From contig CAVYDJ010000001.1 of NCBI GenBank assembly GCA_963767285.1, forward strand, positions 248,001-312,000: a stretch of DNA of 64,000 nt. Direction: 5' to 3'. Every line of letters begins with the position of its first letter. Position 1 is the first letter of the stretch. Shown here piece by piece: positions 1 through 8,317 of this stretch. Under the pieces are notes generated by a model. It saw only the letters and a list, made by a program, of their open reading frames with translations, made no database searches and had not been told where the DNA came from. The DNA comes from WHSW01 sp963767285 (lineage in GTDB: Bacteria > Actinomycetota > Thermoleophilia > Solirubrobacterales > 70-9). The translations under genes were made by a program, and so were the position numbers.

Positions 1-201
1 GACGACCGCGTCCGCGCCGACCTGCTCGACGTCCTCGACCGCTCGCTGGCCGACAACACCAACTCGTGGGAGCTCGGCTCCGACGGTGTCTGGGTCAGGC
101 GCGAGCCGGATGGCGAGCCGCGCAACGTCCAGCGCGAGCTGATCGAAAAGCACATCGACCGCGCCGCCTCGACGGCCAAGATCGAGGCCCCGGCGCCCTA
201 G
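1..201 (+). CDS. ppk1: Polyphosphate kinase 1, C-terminal end (partial)
   Basis: The window opens inside a gene read in frame 1; 66 codons and a TAG stop remain. The residues LADNTNSWELGSDGVWVRR match the end of the PPK1 C-terminal phospholipase-D-like domain, where a WxL.xDG(S/V)W.R motif lies near the terminus. PPK1 reversibly polymerises inorganic polyphosphate from ATP at the membrane. The catalytic histidines lie upstream of the window, so activity cannot be judged. DNA polymerase IV follows 82 bases later on the same strand. Confidence 0.8.
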   Translation, partial: DDRVRADLLDVLDRSLADNTNSWELGSDGVWVRREPDGEPRNVQRELIEKHIDRAASTAKIEAPAP

Positions 202-283
202 TTCCGGCACAACTCCCGCCACGTCCTCGGCTTCGCCTCCGGGCGTGCGGGGTGGAGTCCGGACGCCTTCTTACGATGGGCCG

Positions 284-1357
284 ATGCCTGCTAGGCGGAC
301 GATCGCCCACCTCGACATGGATGCGTTCTACGTCGCGGTCGAGCTGCTGCGCCGCCCGGAGCTGCGCGGCAAGCCGGTGATCGTTGCCGGCGGCGGGCCG
401 CGCGCGGTGGTGACGACCGCGAGCTACGAGGCGCGCCCCTTCGGCGTCGGCTCGGCAATGCCGGTCGCCCACGCGAAGCGCCGGTGCCCGGATCTGATCC
501 ACCTGCCGGTCGACATGGCCCACTACCGCGAACGGTCGCGCGAGGTGATGGCGCTGGTCAATGAGCTCGAGGTGCCGACCCAGCCGGCCTCGCTCGACGA
601 GGTGTACCTGGACCTCTCCGAGACGCCGGACCCGGTGGCGCGTATGAGCGGGCTGATCCGCGCGATCCGCGAGCGACTCGACCTGCATGCCTCGGTCGGG
701 ATGGGACCCAACCGCCTGGTCGCCAAGGTCGCTTCGGATGCCGAGAAGCCGCGCGGCTTCGTAGTCCTCACCCGCGAGCAGGCCGCGACTCGCTTCGCCC
801 CGGACCCGCCGCGGCTGATCCCGGGAATCGGGCCGAAGACGGCCGAGCGGCTCGAGGCGCTCGGCGTAAGGACGATCGGCGACCTGCAGGCCTACCCCGC
901 CGACGAGCTGGTGCGGCTGTTCGGCACCAGTCACGGGCGCGGCCTGCACGAGCGCGCGCACTTTCGCGACGACTCGCGGGTCGAGCGCGGGGAGCTCAAG
1001 TCGCGCTCGGTCGAGACCACGTTCGACTACGACATCGCCGACCGGGAGCGGCTGGAGCGGATCCTCGACGAGCAGGCGACCCGCCTCGCGGGCGAGTTGC
1101 GCGAGCGCCGCCTGAGCGGGCGCACGATCGGGATCAAGGTCCGGCTCGACGACTGGACGACGGTCACGCGCGTCCACACGATCGAGGCGCCGACGAACGA
1201 CTCGGAGCTGATCGCGGCGACGGCACGCTCGCTTCTGCGCGCCTACGACCCGCAGCGGCCGGTGCGCCTGCTCGGGGTGCGGATGGCCTCGTTCGGCGAC
1301 GAGGAGCGCCCCGCGCCCACGGCGCCGGAGGCCCTCAGCCTGCTCGACGCCGCCTAG
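284..1357 (+). CDS. dinB: DNA polymerase IV (Y-family translesion polymerase)
   Basis: 357-residue Y-family polymerase that copies past damaged template bases. The N-terminal catalytic motif HLDMDAFYVAVE carries the first metal-binding Asp. SLDEVYLDL carries the second Asp-Glu pair (usually S-[IL]-DEAYLD). ASVGMGPNRLVAKVASD and the helix-hairpin-helix IPGIGPKTAERL follow, then the little-finger domain. The frame is open from a GTG at 245, but family alignment starts at the ATG at 284 (MPARRTIAHLDMD), which I chose. The C-terminus ends in EALSLLDA, a weak resemblance to a beta-clamp motif rather than a clear QxxLF. Its stop abuts the stop of the convergent patatin gene with no spacer. Confidence 0.95.
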   Translation: MPARRTIAHLDMDAFYVAVELLRRPELRGKPVIVAGGGPRAVVTTASYEARPFGVGSAMPVAHAKRRCPDLIHLPVDMAHYRERSREVMALVNELEVPTQPASLDEVYLDLSETPDPVARMSGLIRAIRERLDLHASVGMGPNRLVAKVASDAEKPRGFVVLTREQAATRFAPDPPRLIPGIGPKTAERLEALGVRTIGDLQAYPADELVRLFGTSHGRGLHERAHFRDDSRVERGELKSRSVETTFDYDIADRERLERILDEQATRLAGELRERRLSGRTIGIKVRLDDWTTVTRVHTIEAPTNDSELIAATARSLLRAYDPQRPVRLLGVRMASFGDEERPAPTAPEALSLLDAA

Positions 1358-2263
1358 CTACCCGAGGGCGCGGTGCAGCGCCTGGCGCCCGGCTTCGAGC
1401 CCCGCTCTGACCACCTCGATGTCGCGCTCGAGCCGGCCGGGCACGGGCGTGCCCGGCGCGGGGCGCACCGAAAGGACGTGCGGCGTCATCCGCGGGTCCG
1501 CGTCGTGGCGGGCGAGGAGGTCCTCGTCGGCGCCCTCGCGCTCGGCCCGGGTCAGAAACGCACGGGAGATGGCAGGGTCGATCCGGGCGAGCACCCGGGT
1601 CATGACGCCGGCTCCCATCCCCGACGGCCTCGTGGTCACGTCACCCTGGCGGCGGGAGCGCAACAGCAGGACATGCGTGGCCCCATCGGCGAACGCGGCG
1701 CGAAACGGGATCGCGGCGCTCAACCCGGCGTCGAGATAGCCCGCCCCGTCGATCGCTACCGGAGGCCCGGAGAGCACCGGCAGCGTCGCGGAGGCCCGAA
1801 GCGCCTCGCGCAGGCTCGCCTCGTCGGTGATGTGGCGGTGCAGGTCGACGGCATCACCGGTGGCGACGTCGGTCGCGATCGGATGGAGCTCTGTCGGCGC
1901 TCCGAGGACCGCCTCGAAGAGGCCGGGCGACAGCTGCTCATAGCGCCGCTCGACGAGCGTCTCGATGTCGACGATCGGCCGCTTGCCGAACGCCCGGCGC
2001 CGGCTGATCAGTTCGTCCACCAGCCTTGGGTCGGTCCAGGTCGGAATGCCGTCGCGCACCCGCCCGCTGACCAGCCACATCGCGTTGAGCGTCCCGGCCG
2101 ACGAGCCGTAGGCGGCGTCGAACGCACCGGCCAGGCCGAGCTCGTCGAGGCCCAGGGCCATCCCGCCGGACACCGCCCCGCGCATCCCGCCGCCCTCGAC
2201 GACGAGGGCCACGCGCGCGCCCTCGGGACGGTGCTTCAGGGCTTCGATGACAACGTGATCCAT
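1358..2263 (-). CDS. Patatin-like phospholipase
   Basis: 301-residue patatin-family serine acyl hydrolase (RssA/YlbK-like size), expected to release fatty acids from lipids or acyl esters in the cytoplasm. The oxyanion-hole glycine stretch VVEGGGMRG is at residues 22-30. The nucleophile elbow GSSAG is around residue 55. The second dyad residue is in the D-G-A/D-A-G region YLDAGLSAAIP near residue 178. There is no signal peptide or membrane segment. The ATG start at 2263 sits 28 bases from the end of the small membrane-protein gene that lies upstream on the same strand. The substrate cannot be inferred. Confidence 0.88.
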   Translation of the reverse strand: MDHVVIEALKHRPEGARVALVVEGGGMRGAVSGGMALGLDELGLAGAFDAAYGSSAGTLNAMWLVSGRVRDGIPTWTDPRLVDELISRRRAFGKRPIVDIETLVERRYEQLSPGLFEAVLGAPTELHPIATDVATGDAVDLHRHITDEASLREALRASATLPVLSGPPVAIDGAGYLDAGLSAAIPFRAAFADGATHVLLLRSRRQGDVTTRPSGMGAGVMTRVLARIDPAISRAFLTRAEREGADEDLLARHDADPRMTPHVLSVRPAPGTPVPGRLERDIEVVRAGLEAGRQALHRALG

Positions 2264-2291
2264 CTAACGCGCTCGGAGAGGCCGTGACCGC

Positions 2292-2483
2292 CTAGAGCAG
2301 CGCGAACAGGATCACGTAGGCGATCAGACCGACGAGCGAGACCACGCCCACGGTCCAGGCCGAGCGCTCGTCGCCGTTCGAGGCGAACACGAGCGCTCCG
2401 ATCATCCCGGCGATCGGCAGCAGGAAACCGCCGGCCGCGGCGGCGATCACGTAGTTGCGGTACTTGCGATCGTCGGGGGACAG
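2292..2483 (-). CDS. Small two-helix membrane protein, start uncertain
   Basis: A 63-residue open frame, LSPDDRKYRN then two hydrophobic helices (residues about 12-33, with GGFLLPIAGMIGALVF, and about 43-63, with VGVVSLVGLIAYVILFALL), ending at TAG. The alternating hydrophobic pattern and codon use look real. The frame is closed just upstream by the TGA of the aldo/keto reductase gene, and no ATG/GTG/TTG lies in frame before the conserved-looking part. The first candidate is CTG at 2483. An ATG at 2499 overlaps the reductase stop (ATGA) but is in another frame; dropping one base near 2484 would give MSSETLSPDDRK. A one-base error is therefore likely, or the start is CTG. Function unknown. Confidence 0.5.
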   Translation of the reverse strand: MSPDDRKYRNYVIAAAAGGFLLPIAGMIGALVFASNGDERSAWTVGVVSLVGLIAYVILFALL

Positions 2484-2495
2484 GCGTTTCGGAGC

Positions 2496-3229
2496 TCATC
2501 GCGCCAGTCGCTCGAACTGCTCGTCGGAGAGCTCGACGTCGAGCGCGCCGAGGTTCTCTCGCAGGTGGTCGATGTCGAGCGTGCCGGGGATCGGAACCAT
2601 CGCGGGTGAGCGTTTCAGAAGCCAGGCGAGCCTGACCTGCTGGGGGGTCGCGCCAAGCTCGCCGGCGACCGTCTCGATCGCCTCCCGATCGCCGCCGCGC
2701 AGCGGGAAGAAGGGGACGAACCGGATCCCCCGCTCGGCGCAGTAGTCGACCGTCTCGTCGTCGCGGGCGCCGAGGTTGAGCTCGTTCGTCACCGCCGCGA
2801 TCGGCACCACCGCCTCCGCAAGCTGAATCTGCTCGATCGAGACCTGGGACATGCCGACCTCCGCGATCCGCCCCATCGTCCGGTACTCGGCGATCACCGA
2901 GACCATCGCTTCGACGGAGTACCTCGGATCGACCCGGTGCAGGTAGTACAGCCCGATCGTCTCGGTTCGCAGGCGCTCGAGGCTCTCCTCGATGTGCCGC
3001 CGCAGGCCGTCGGGGCCGCTGCCCGGCGGCCAGGCGCCCTTGGTCGCGACGGTCAGCCCGGGCGGATATGGCGCCAGCGCCGCCCCGATCGTCGCCTCGC
3101 TCCCGCCGCTCGTATACAGATGTGCGCCGTGTCGATGAAGTCGATCCCCTCGGCCACCGCCTCGCGCAGGAACTCGCGGTTGGCGGGCGTGTCGGTGAGC
3201 CGGTTGGTGCCGAGGCCGATCCTGGTCAA
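2496..3229 (-). pseudogene. Aldo/keto reductase, frameshifted
   Basis: Two frames together encode one aldo/keto reductase. The N-terminal part starts at TTG 3229 (TTGA overlap with the acetyltransferase stop): TRIGLGTNRLTDTPANR and the GIDFIDTAHI segment with the catalytic Asp. It then leaves frame at about 3114-3123. The next frame carries YTSGGSEATIGAAL, the TKG motif with the catalytic-region Lys, IEESLERL, YLHRVDP (catalytic His) and the NADPH-binding end VPIPGTLDIDHLRENL. Removing two bases (reading CAC ATC TAT ACG) restores a protein of about 244 residues. Family members are NADPH-dependent carbonyl reductases. Either a recent pseudogene or an assembly indel. Confidence 0.8.
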
Positions 3230-3963
3230 TGCGGCTCCAGCAGGGGGATGCGCTCGTAGTCGCTCAGGGGCATCAGCTCGACGACCTCCTCTGCCTCGAT
3301 CCGGGCGAGCAGGGCGGCGAGTTCGGGGTCGGAGGATGACGCCGGCCCCTCCGCGTCCTCGTAGTAGCGCCTGACGAACCGGGCCAGGAGCGCCGCGGGG
3401 ATCCCCTCCTTGCCGCCCGCGCGCAGGCGGATGGTCGCGTCGACGTGGAAGGCGAGCAGAAGGAACCCGCCGACCCGCTCGCCATCGCCGTGCAGCGCCG
3501 GCTGCACGAACGGCGCGCCCAGCACCCGAGCCCCCAGCTTTTCGAAGAGGCGCAAGCGCCCCTCGGCCGCCGCGTCGTCCGGCCAGTGTCGCGGGTCATG
3601 GACCTCCGCCACGGCAAGCAGGACCTCATCGCCGTCATACCAGTTCGAGGCAACGTCCCGGACCAGGCTGCTGCCGATCCCGCGCCCCCGAGCCTCCGGT
3701 CTGACGGCCAGGTAGGAGAGCAGCAGCACGCGGCATTCCCGGTCGTGGTCGGCGACCAGGCCGCCCAGCAACTCGCCGTCCGGACCGAGTGCGACCGCTA
3801 CCAGGGAGCCGGGCTCGCCCGGCGCCGCCAGGCGCGAGGCGAGCGGTTCGATCCCCTCGAGCTCGGAGGCTGTGAACGCGGGCTCCAGCACCTCCCGGTA
3901 GAGGCGGGCGAGGAGCTGCGGGTCGAAGTCGCGGTGCAGCTCGCGAACGTCGAGCGCGTCCAC
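3226..3963 (-). CDS. GNAT family N-acetyltransferase
   Basis: 245 residues, GTG start at 3963. The acetyl-CoA binding motif A, with a beta strand followed by VRPEARGRGIGSSLV (residues about 87-101), fits the GNAT R/QxxGxG/A loop. The N-terminal half has the usual substrate-side helices. The C-terminal 60 residues (FVRRYYEDAEG onwards) extend beyond a minimal GNAT and contain no recognised motif. It is translationally coupled to the reductase gene (TTGA overlap) and follows the CorA-like membrane protein by four bases, so the three genes probably share a transcript. The acceptor substrate is unknown. Confidence 0.8.
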   Translation of the reverse strand: MDALDVRELHRDFDPQLLARLYREVLEPAFTASELEGIEPLASRLAAPGEPGSLVAVALGPDGELLGGLVADHDRECRVLLLSYLAVRPEARGRGIGSSLVRDVASNWYDGDEVLLAVAEVHDPRHWPDDAAAEGRLRLFEKLGARVLGAPFVQPALHGDGERVGGFLLLAFHVDATIRLRAGGKEGIPAALLARFVRRYYEDAEGPASSSDPELAALLARIEAEEVVELMPLSDYERIPLLEPH

Positions 3964-3967
3964 GGTC

Positions 3968-6214
3968 TCAGTCGCTCTTGCTCTTGTAGATGAGCGCGCC
4001 CAGGACGACCACCACTGCCACGAGGAAGACGGCCTCGAACGCCTGCACGGTGTTGTCTTGAACCGAGAAATCGGCGTTGATCCAGGAGAAGAGGCCCGCG
4101 AGTCCGGTTGCGGCGATCACGGTCAGCCCGATCTGGAGGACCCGGCCGAGCCGTTCTTGGCGCTCCTCCGCCGCCTGGCGGTTCCCCTCGGCGATCCCTC
4201 CCGCGATGGCCACCAGCCGTTGCTGTTGCGTCGAGATCACCTCGAGCTGACGATCGAGACCATCCTCGAGCGCGGGCAGCCCGGCCGCGGCCCAGAGGCG
4301 ATCGAGGAACGTTCGGGTGGTCTGGTTCCAGACCAGTCGCGGCGAGTGCAGGTTTGCGAGCTCGCGTCGAACCTCCGCCCGCAGCTCGTGGAGCTCCGCC
4401 TCCTCGCGGTGAATCGCACGCAGATCGAAGTCCGCCTCTCCTACCTCGACGCTGACCGATTGCTTCAGCCCCTCCAGCCTGTCCTCGAGCGCGCGCGAAT
4501 GCGTGGTGATCTCCTTCTCCCAGGCGGTGAGCAGCGGCGGGATGGAGGCAATGAACTCGATCATCTCCCCGAACTCCGCGCACATCCAATCGGGCGAGGT
4601 CGGCATGTAGAGGATCGTCGTGTCGGAGGTGCGCGCGACGAGGTCTCCGGCGCGACCCGCGCCATCGATCAGGTTCTCGATCTCACCGGTGGGCGGGTAG
4701 CGAATCCACTCCTCCAGCGAGACGGCGAAGTTGCCGATCGGGTGAAACATGAGGGTGGCGCCGACCCCCTCCCTGAGCTCATCGTCCTCGAGGGGCGTGT
4801 TCCCGTCGCCGCCCTGCTTGGACGCCTTGCGGATGTCCAGGACGACGTGGACCCCGCCGCCCGGATCGCCGACGGCCTCGAGGTCGAGGCACTCCGCGAT
4901 GCCGCCGATCACGTCCTCGACGTAGCCAGCCGCGTTCTCCGAGGTGACGAACCGGTCCCAGCCGCCCTCGGCTCCGGCGGAGCCGAGTTGCTCCTCGCCC
5001 ATGCTGCCCGTCCCTCGGCGGAGGGCCTGATTCAGGTCGTGGAGGTCGGCTCCCTCCAGCGCGGAGGTGATGCGGAGGTAGTGGTTGCCAAGCCGGCTGA
5101 GACGGACCTCGGCCCGGAGCGTGATGGGATCGAGCTCGTATTTCCGCTCGACCAGCCGGTCCTTGGTCTCGACCGAGATTTCCGGAAGCCGGATTGTGAC
5201 GCCTTCATGGACCTTCTCGGGGGGGTCGGCGTGCTGCCAGATGTCGGCGAGCGGAGTGTCGACGGCCGATGTGGGCCGGATCCCGTTCGCGCCGACCGAC
5301 CAGTCGGTGGCCTTCCTCGCGTCGGCCAGGACCTTCTCGGTCCCGGCAAGGAGGTCGTCGTCCCGCGTGCCGTCGTGCCTCCGCTTCTGGGCAAGCGCGA
5401 ACGGATAGACGTAGACGAGCCTGGCCTCGTCGATCTGGATCCAGGGGTCCTTGGCGGACTCGTTGAGCTCGCGCACGCTCGCCAGGTGTGCGCGCAGCTC
5501 GCTCTGGTAGACGTCCCCGGCGATCGCCTCCCCGGCCTCGGCCCGCTCGAGCGCCTCGATGGCCGTATCGAGATCGCCCTCCAGCGGGGGGCCCAGGAAC
5601 CGCTCCACCGCCTGCCCGGTTTCCCTGAGCGCGGTGAAGTAGGTGCCGGTGATCTCGATGTCGGAGCGCAGCAGCTGCCAGGCCCCCGAGCCGCTCGCGG
5701 GCGCGCGGCTCAGCAGGGGCTGCGTCCCTTCGACGACCCTCCCGGCGTAATGGCCCAGCTGCACGGGACACGAGCACTGCAGCGAGTTCTCGACCGCCAT
5801 CGCATTGCGCAGGTGCTGCGCCTGGTCAACCGCGAGGCTCAGCAGCTCCGCGTCGGGTCCAGCGATCTTGCCCTGCAGGCGGTCGGCCGCGCCTCGAAGC
5901 GCCTCCAGGACCCGCTCGATCGGCCCGTATTCGGAGCTCTTCTCCCAGCGGTTGAGGCACCGTCCATAGACGTACAGGGCGATCAGCACCGGTCCGTCGC
6001 GCCCGGCGTCGGCGGCCTCGTCGAAGGCCTCGTCGAGGATCTCGGCGGCTCGATCGCCGAACAGCTCGTCTCGGTCCAAGGCCTCGACCGCGACCCCATC
6101 GAGTCGCGCGACCTCCTCGTGCAGCCGGCTGAAGTCGCGCTTTCGCCACCCCCTGGCTATCTGCTCCCAGGCCGCCTCATCCACGATCGGGCCGCCGGTC
6201 TCGATCGTTGACAC
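3968..6214 (-). CDS. Large cytoplasmic protein with C-terminal membrane hairpin (CorA-like topology)
   Basis: 748 residues, GTG start at 6214. I do not recognise a named family. Most of the protein is soluble and acidic. Residues about 590-690 are rich in charged heptads (AIHREEAELHELRAEVRRELA, split by a short break, then QQQRLVAIAGGIAEGNRQAAEERQ), suggesting a coiled coil. It ends with two membrane helices (about 691-711 and 726-744) separated by a short loop, NADFSVQDNTVQA, and a tail YKSKSD. This is the topology of CorA-type cation channels, but the GMN signature that should end the first helix is absent, so magnesium transport is not supported. No N-terminal signal peptide. It heads the acetyltransferase/reductase transcript. 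Confidence 0.6.
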   Translation of the reverse strand: MSTIETGGPIVDEAAWEQIARGWRKRDFSRLHEEVARLDGVAVEALDRDELFGDRAAEILDEAFDEAADAGRDGPVLIALYVYGRCLNRWEKSSEYGPIERVLEALRGAADRLQGKIAGPDAELLSLAVDQAQHLRNAMAVENSLQCSCPVQLGHYAGRVVEGTQPLLSRAPASGSGAWQLLRSDIEITGTYFTALRETGQAVERFLGPPLEGDLDTAIEALERAEAGEAIAGDVYQSELRAHLASVRELNESAKDPWIQIDEARLVYVYPFALAQKRRHDGTRDDDLLAGTEKVLADARKATDWSVGANGIRPTSAVDTPLADIWQHADPPEKVHEGVTIRLPEISVETKDRLVERKYELDPITLRAEVRLSRLGNHYLRITSALEGADLHDLNQALRRGTGSMGEEQLGSAGAEGGWDRFVTSENAAGYVEDVIGGIAECLDLEAVGDPGGGVHVVLDIRKASKQGGDGNTPLEDDELREGVGATLMFHPIGNFAVSLEEWIRYPPTGEIENLIDGAGRAGDLVARTSDTTILYMPTSPDWMCAEFGEMIEFIASIPPLLTAWEKEITTHSRALEDRLEGLKQSVSVEVGEADFDLRAIHREEAELHELRAEVRRELANLHSPRLVWNQTTRTFLDRLWAAAGLPALEDGLDRQLEVISTQQQRLVAIAGGIAEGNRQAAEERQERLGRVLQIGLTVIAATGLAGLFSWINADFSVQDNTVQAFEAVFLVAVVVVLGALIYKSKSD

Positions 6215-6273
6215 GATTTCGATCCTAACGGCAGACCCGGTTCACGCCCGCCTACGCGGGTACGTTTCCGCCC

Positions 6274-6783
6274 ATGAACGAGCCCAAGCGGGCCACCTCG
6301 GAGCAGGCGGCCCGGCGCGACGAATCCGAGGAGGAGCGGCTCGACCGCAACCTCGACGAGCTGCTCCAGGGTCTGCGCGTGGCGCTTCCCGGAATCCAGG
6401 TTCTGTTCGCGTTCCTGCTCGTGGTCCCGTTCCAGCAGGGCTGGGTGAAGGTCACCGACTTCGAGAAGACCGTCTACTACGTCACCCTGCTGCTCACGGC
6501 CGCCGCCTGCGTCTGCCTGATCGCCCCGACCGCGCGTCACCGGATGCGCTTCCGAGAGCTGGACAAGGAATGGATCGTGCGCACCTCCAACCGGCTCGCG
6601 ATCGCCGGGATGGCCTTCATGGGCGCCGCGATCTGTGGCGCCCTGCTGCTGATCAGCAGCGTCGTCTACGACAGCGCTGTGGTCGGGATCGTGCCCGCGG
6701 CGGTCGCAGCGCTGATCTTCTGGTTCTGGTTCGGGGCGCCGATCGTGCGCGACGTGCGCTACGACGACGGCCCCCACGACTAG
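6274..6783 (+). CDS. DUF6328 family membrane protein
   Basis: 169 residues. A charged N-terminus with RLDRNLDELLQGLRVALPG is followed by four hydrophobic segments (about 41-55, 66-85, 108-128, 133-152). The LDELLQGLRVALPGIQVLFAF region, the F-Q-Q pair, the APTARHRMRF motif and the SNRLAIAG segment are the hallmarks I associate with DUF6328, an uncharacterised actinobacterial inner-membrane family. The ATG start at 6274 is the only plausible one. It is divergently transcribed from the CorA-like gene with a 59-base shared upstream region. Function unknown. Confidence 0.72.
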   Translation: MNEPKRATSEQAARRDESEEERLDRNLDELLQGLRVALPGIQVLFAFLLVVPFQQGWVKVTDFEKTVYYVTLLLTAAACVCLIAPTARHRMRFRELDKEWIVRTSNRLAIAGMAFMGAAICGALLLISSVVYDSAVVGIVPAAVAALIFWFWFGAPIVRDVRYDDGPHD

Positions 6784-6843
6784 CCCTTCATCCCTTATAC
6801 GAACCGGCGCACCGCCGCCGGCGAAGTTTGACCGTCATCCGGC

Positions 6844-6871
6844 TTGTGATCGGGACCGGTTGTTGGATACG
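6844..6871 (+). promoter_or_regulatory. Possible promoter of the aminotransferase gene
   Basis: TTGTGA (6844-6849) and GATACG (6866-6871) are separated by 16 bases and lie 35 bases before the ATG at 6906. The match is moderate and rests on inspection only. A good ribosome-binding site (AAAGGAGAG) precedes the start. Confidence 0.25.
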
Positions 6872-6905
6872 GTTGTACGGAACGTCGAGGCGTGAAAGGA
6901 GAGCG

Positions 6906-8315
6906 ATGGCGTCAACCGACACCGCGATCAAGACCGCGGCCGGCACCGACCTGCAGGAGGCGGCGACCCGCCACCTGTGGATGCACTTCACGCGGATGGG
7001 CGCCTACGACAGCGTCAACCGGGTTCCGATCATCACCCGGGGCGAGGGCTGTTACGTCTACGACGAGCACGGCAAACGCTATCTCGACGGCCTCTCGGCG
7101 CTGTTCTGCGTCAATGCCGGCCACGGGCGCACCGAGCTCGGCGAGGCCGCGGCGCGCCAGGTGGAGGAGCTCGACTTCTACATCATCTGGAGCTACGCCC
7201 ATCCGCGCGCGATCGAGCTCGCCGAGCGGATCGCCTCGCTGACTCCCGGTGACCTGAACCGGGTCTTCTTCACGAACAGCGGCTCGGAGGCGGTCGAGTC
7301 GGCGATCAAGCTGGCCCGTGCCTACCACCAGCGGACAGGCAACCCGCGCAAGATCAAGTTCCTGAGCCGCGAGGTCGCCTACCACGGCACCACGCTCGGC
7401 GCCCTGCAGGCAACCGGGATCACCGCCCTGCGGACCGATTTCGAGCCGCTCGTTCCGGGCGGGATCAAGGCGCCGAACACGAACAGCTACCACTGGCCCG
7501 AGGGCCGCGACCCGCTCTGGGCGGCGGACCAGATCGAGGAGAAGATCCTCTTCGAGGGCCCCGAGACCGTCGCCGCGGTGATCCTCGAGCCGCTGCAGAA
7601 CGCCGGCGGCTGCATCCCGCCCCAGGACGGCTACTTCCAGCGGGTGCGCGAGATCTGCGACCGCCACGATGTCCTGTTGGTCTCCGACGAGGTGATCTGC
7701 GCCTGGGGCCGGCTCGGCCACTGGTTCGGCTGCCAGCGCTACGGCTATCAGCCCGACATCATCACGACCGCGAAGGCGCTGACCTCGGCCTATGCCCCGA
7801 TGGGGGCGATGATCGCCTCCGATCGCGTCTACGAGCCGTTCGGCCAGGGCACCGAGTCCTTCACCCACGGCTCCACCTTCGCCGGTCACCCGGTTGCGGC
7901 GGCGGTGGCGATGGCGAACCTCGACATCTTCGAGCGCGAGGACCTCTGCGGGCACGTGCTCGCAAAGCAGGACGAGTTCCGGGCGATGCTCGACGGGTTG
8001 CGCGAGATTCCGATCGTCGGCGACGTCCGCGGCGACGGGTTCTTCTGCGCGATCGAGCTGGTCAAGGACCAGGAGACCAAGGAGGGCTTCAGCCACGAGG
8101 AGTCCGAGCACCTGCTGCGCGGCTTCCTCTCCGGCGAGCTCTACCGCCGCGGGCTGATCTGCCGCGCCGACGACCGCGGCGACCCGGTGGTCCAGCTCTC
8201 GCCGCCGCTGATCGCCGACTCCGAGCAGTTCGAGGAGATCGAGTCCGTACTGCGCCCGGTCCTCACCGAGGCCGCGGAGCGGATCGAGGGCGGCTTCCGC
8301 ACGGAAGACATGTAG
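6906..8315 (+). CDS. Class III (omega) aminotransferase, PLP-dependent
   Basis: 469 residues. Transfers an amino group from an omega-amine (putrescine, GABA, beta-alanine or similar) to pyruvate or 2-oxoglutarate. The fold markers are all present: FTNSGSEAVESAIKLAR (phosphate cup), VSREVAYHG-like LSREVAYHGTT, ILEPLQNAGG, VSDEVICAWGRLG (PLP-ring Asp) and TTAKALTSAYAPMGA with the Schiff-base Lys. The frame is open further upstream, but the ATG at 6906 has a strong Shine-Dalgarno and matches family starts. It is followed after two bases by a PucR regulator and then by alanine dehydrogenase, which could recycle pyruvate from alanine. An aldehyde dehydrogenase faces the set. I infer GABA or polyamine catabolism; the exact amine is not resolved. 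Confidence 0.9.
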   Translation: MASTDTAIKTAAGTDLQEAATRHLWMHFTRMGAYDSVNRVPIITRGEGCYVYDEHGKRYLDGLSALFCVNAGHGRTELGEAAARQVEELDFYIIWSYAHPRAIELAERIASLTPGDLNRVFFTNSGSEAVESAIKLARAYHQRTGNPRKIKFLSREVAYHGTTLGALQATGITALRTDFEPLVPGGIKAPNTNSYHWPEGRDPLWAADQIEEKILFEGPETVAAVILEPLQNAGGCIPPQDGYFQRVREICDRHDVLLVSDEVICAWGRLGHWFGCQRYGYQPDIITTAKALTSAYAPMGAMIASDRVYEPFGQGTESFTHGSTFAGHPVAAAVAMANLDIFEREDLCGHVLAKQDEFRAMLDGLREIPIVGDVRGDGFFCAIELVKDQETKEGFSHEESEHLLRGFLSGELYRRGLICRADDRGDPVVQLSPPLIADSEQFEEIESVLRPVLTEAAERIEGGFRTEDM

Positions 8316-8317
8316 AT

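Noticed and set aside
4058..6211. A 717-codon open frame antisense to the CorA-topology gene
   Set aside because: Composition is rich in Arg/Pro/Gly with no motifs; it is a by-product of GC-rich codon use. The minus-strand protein has recognisable helices and topology.
3968..6214. Calling the 748-residue protein a CorA magnesium transporter
   Set aside because: The GMN motif is absent and only the topology matches.
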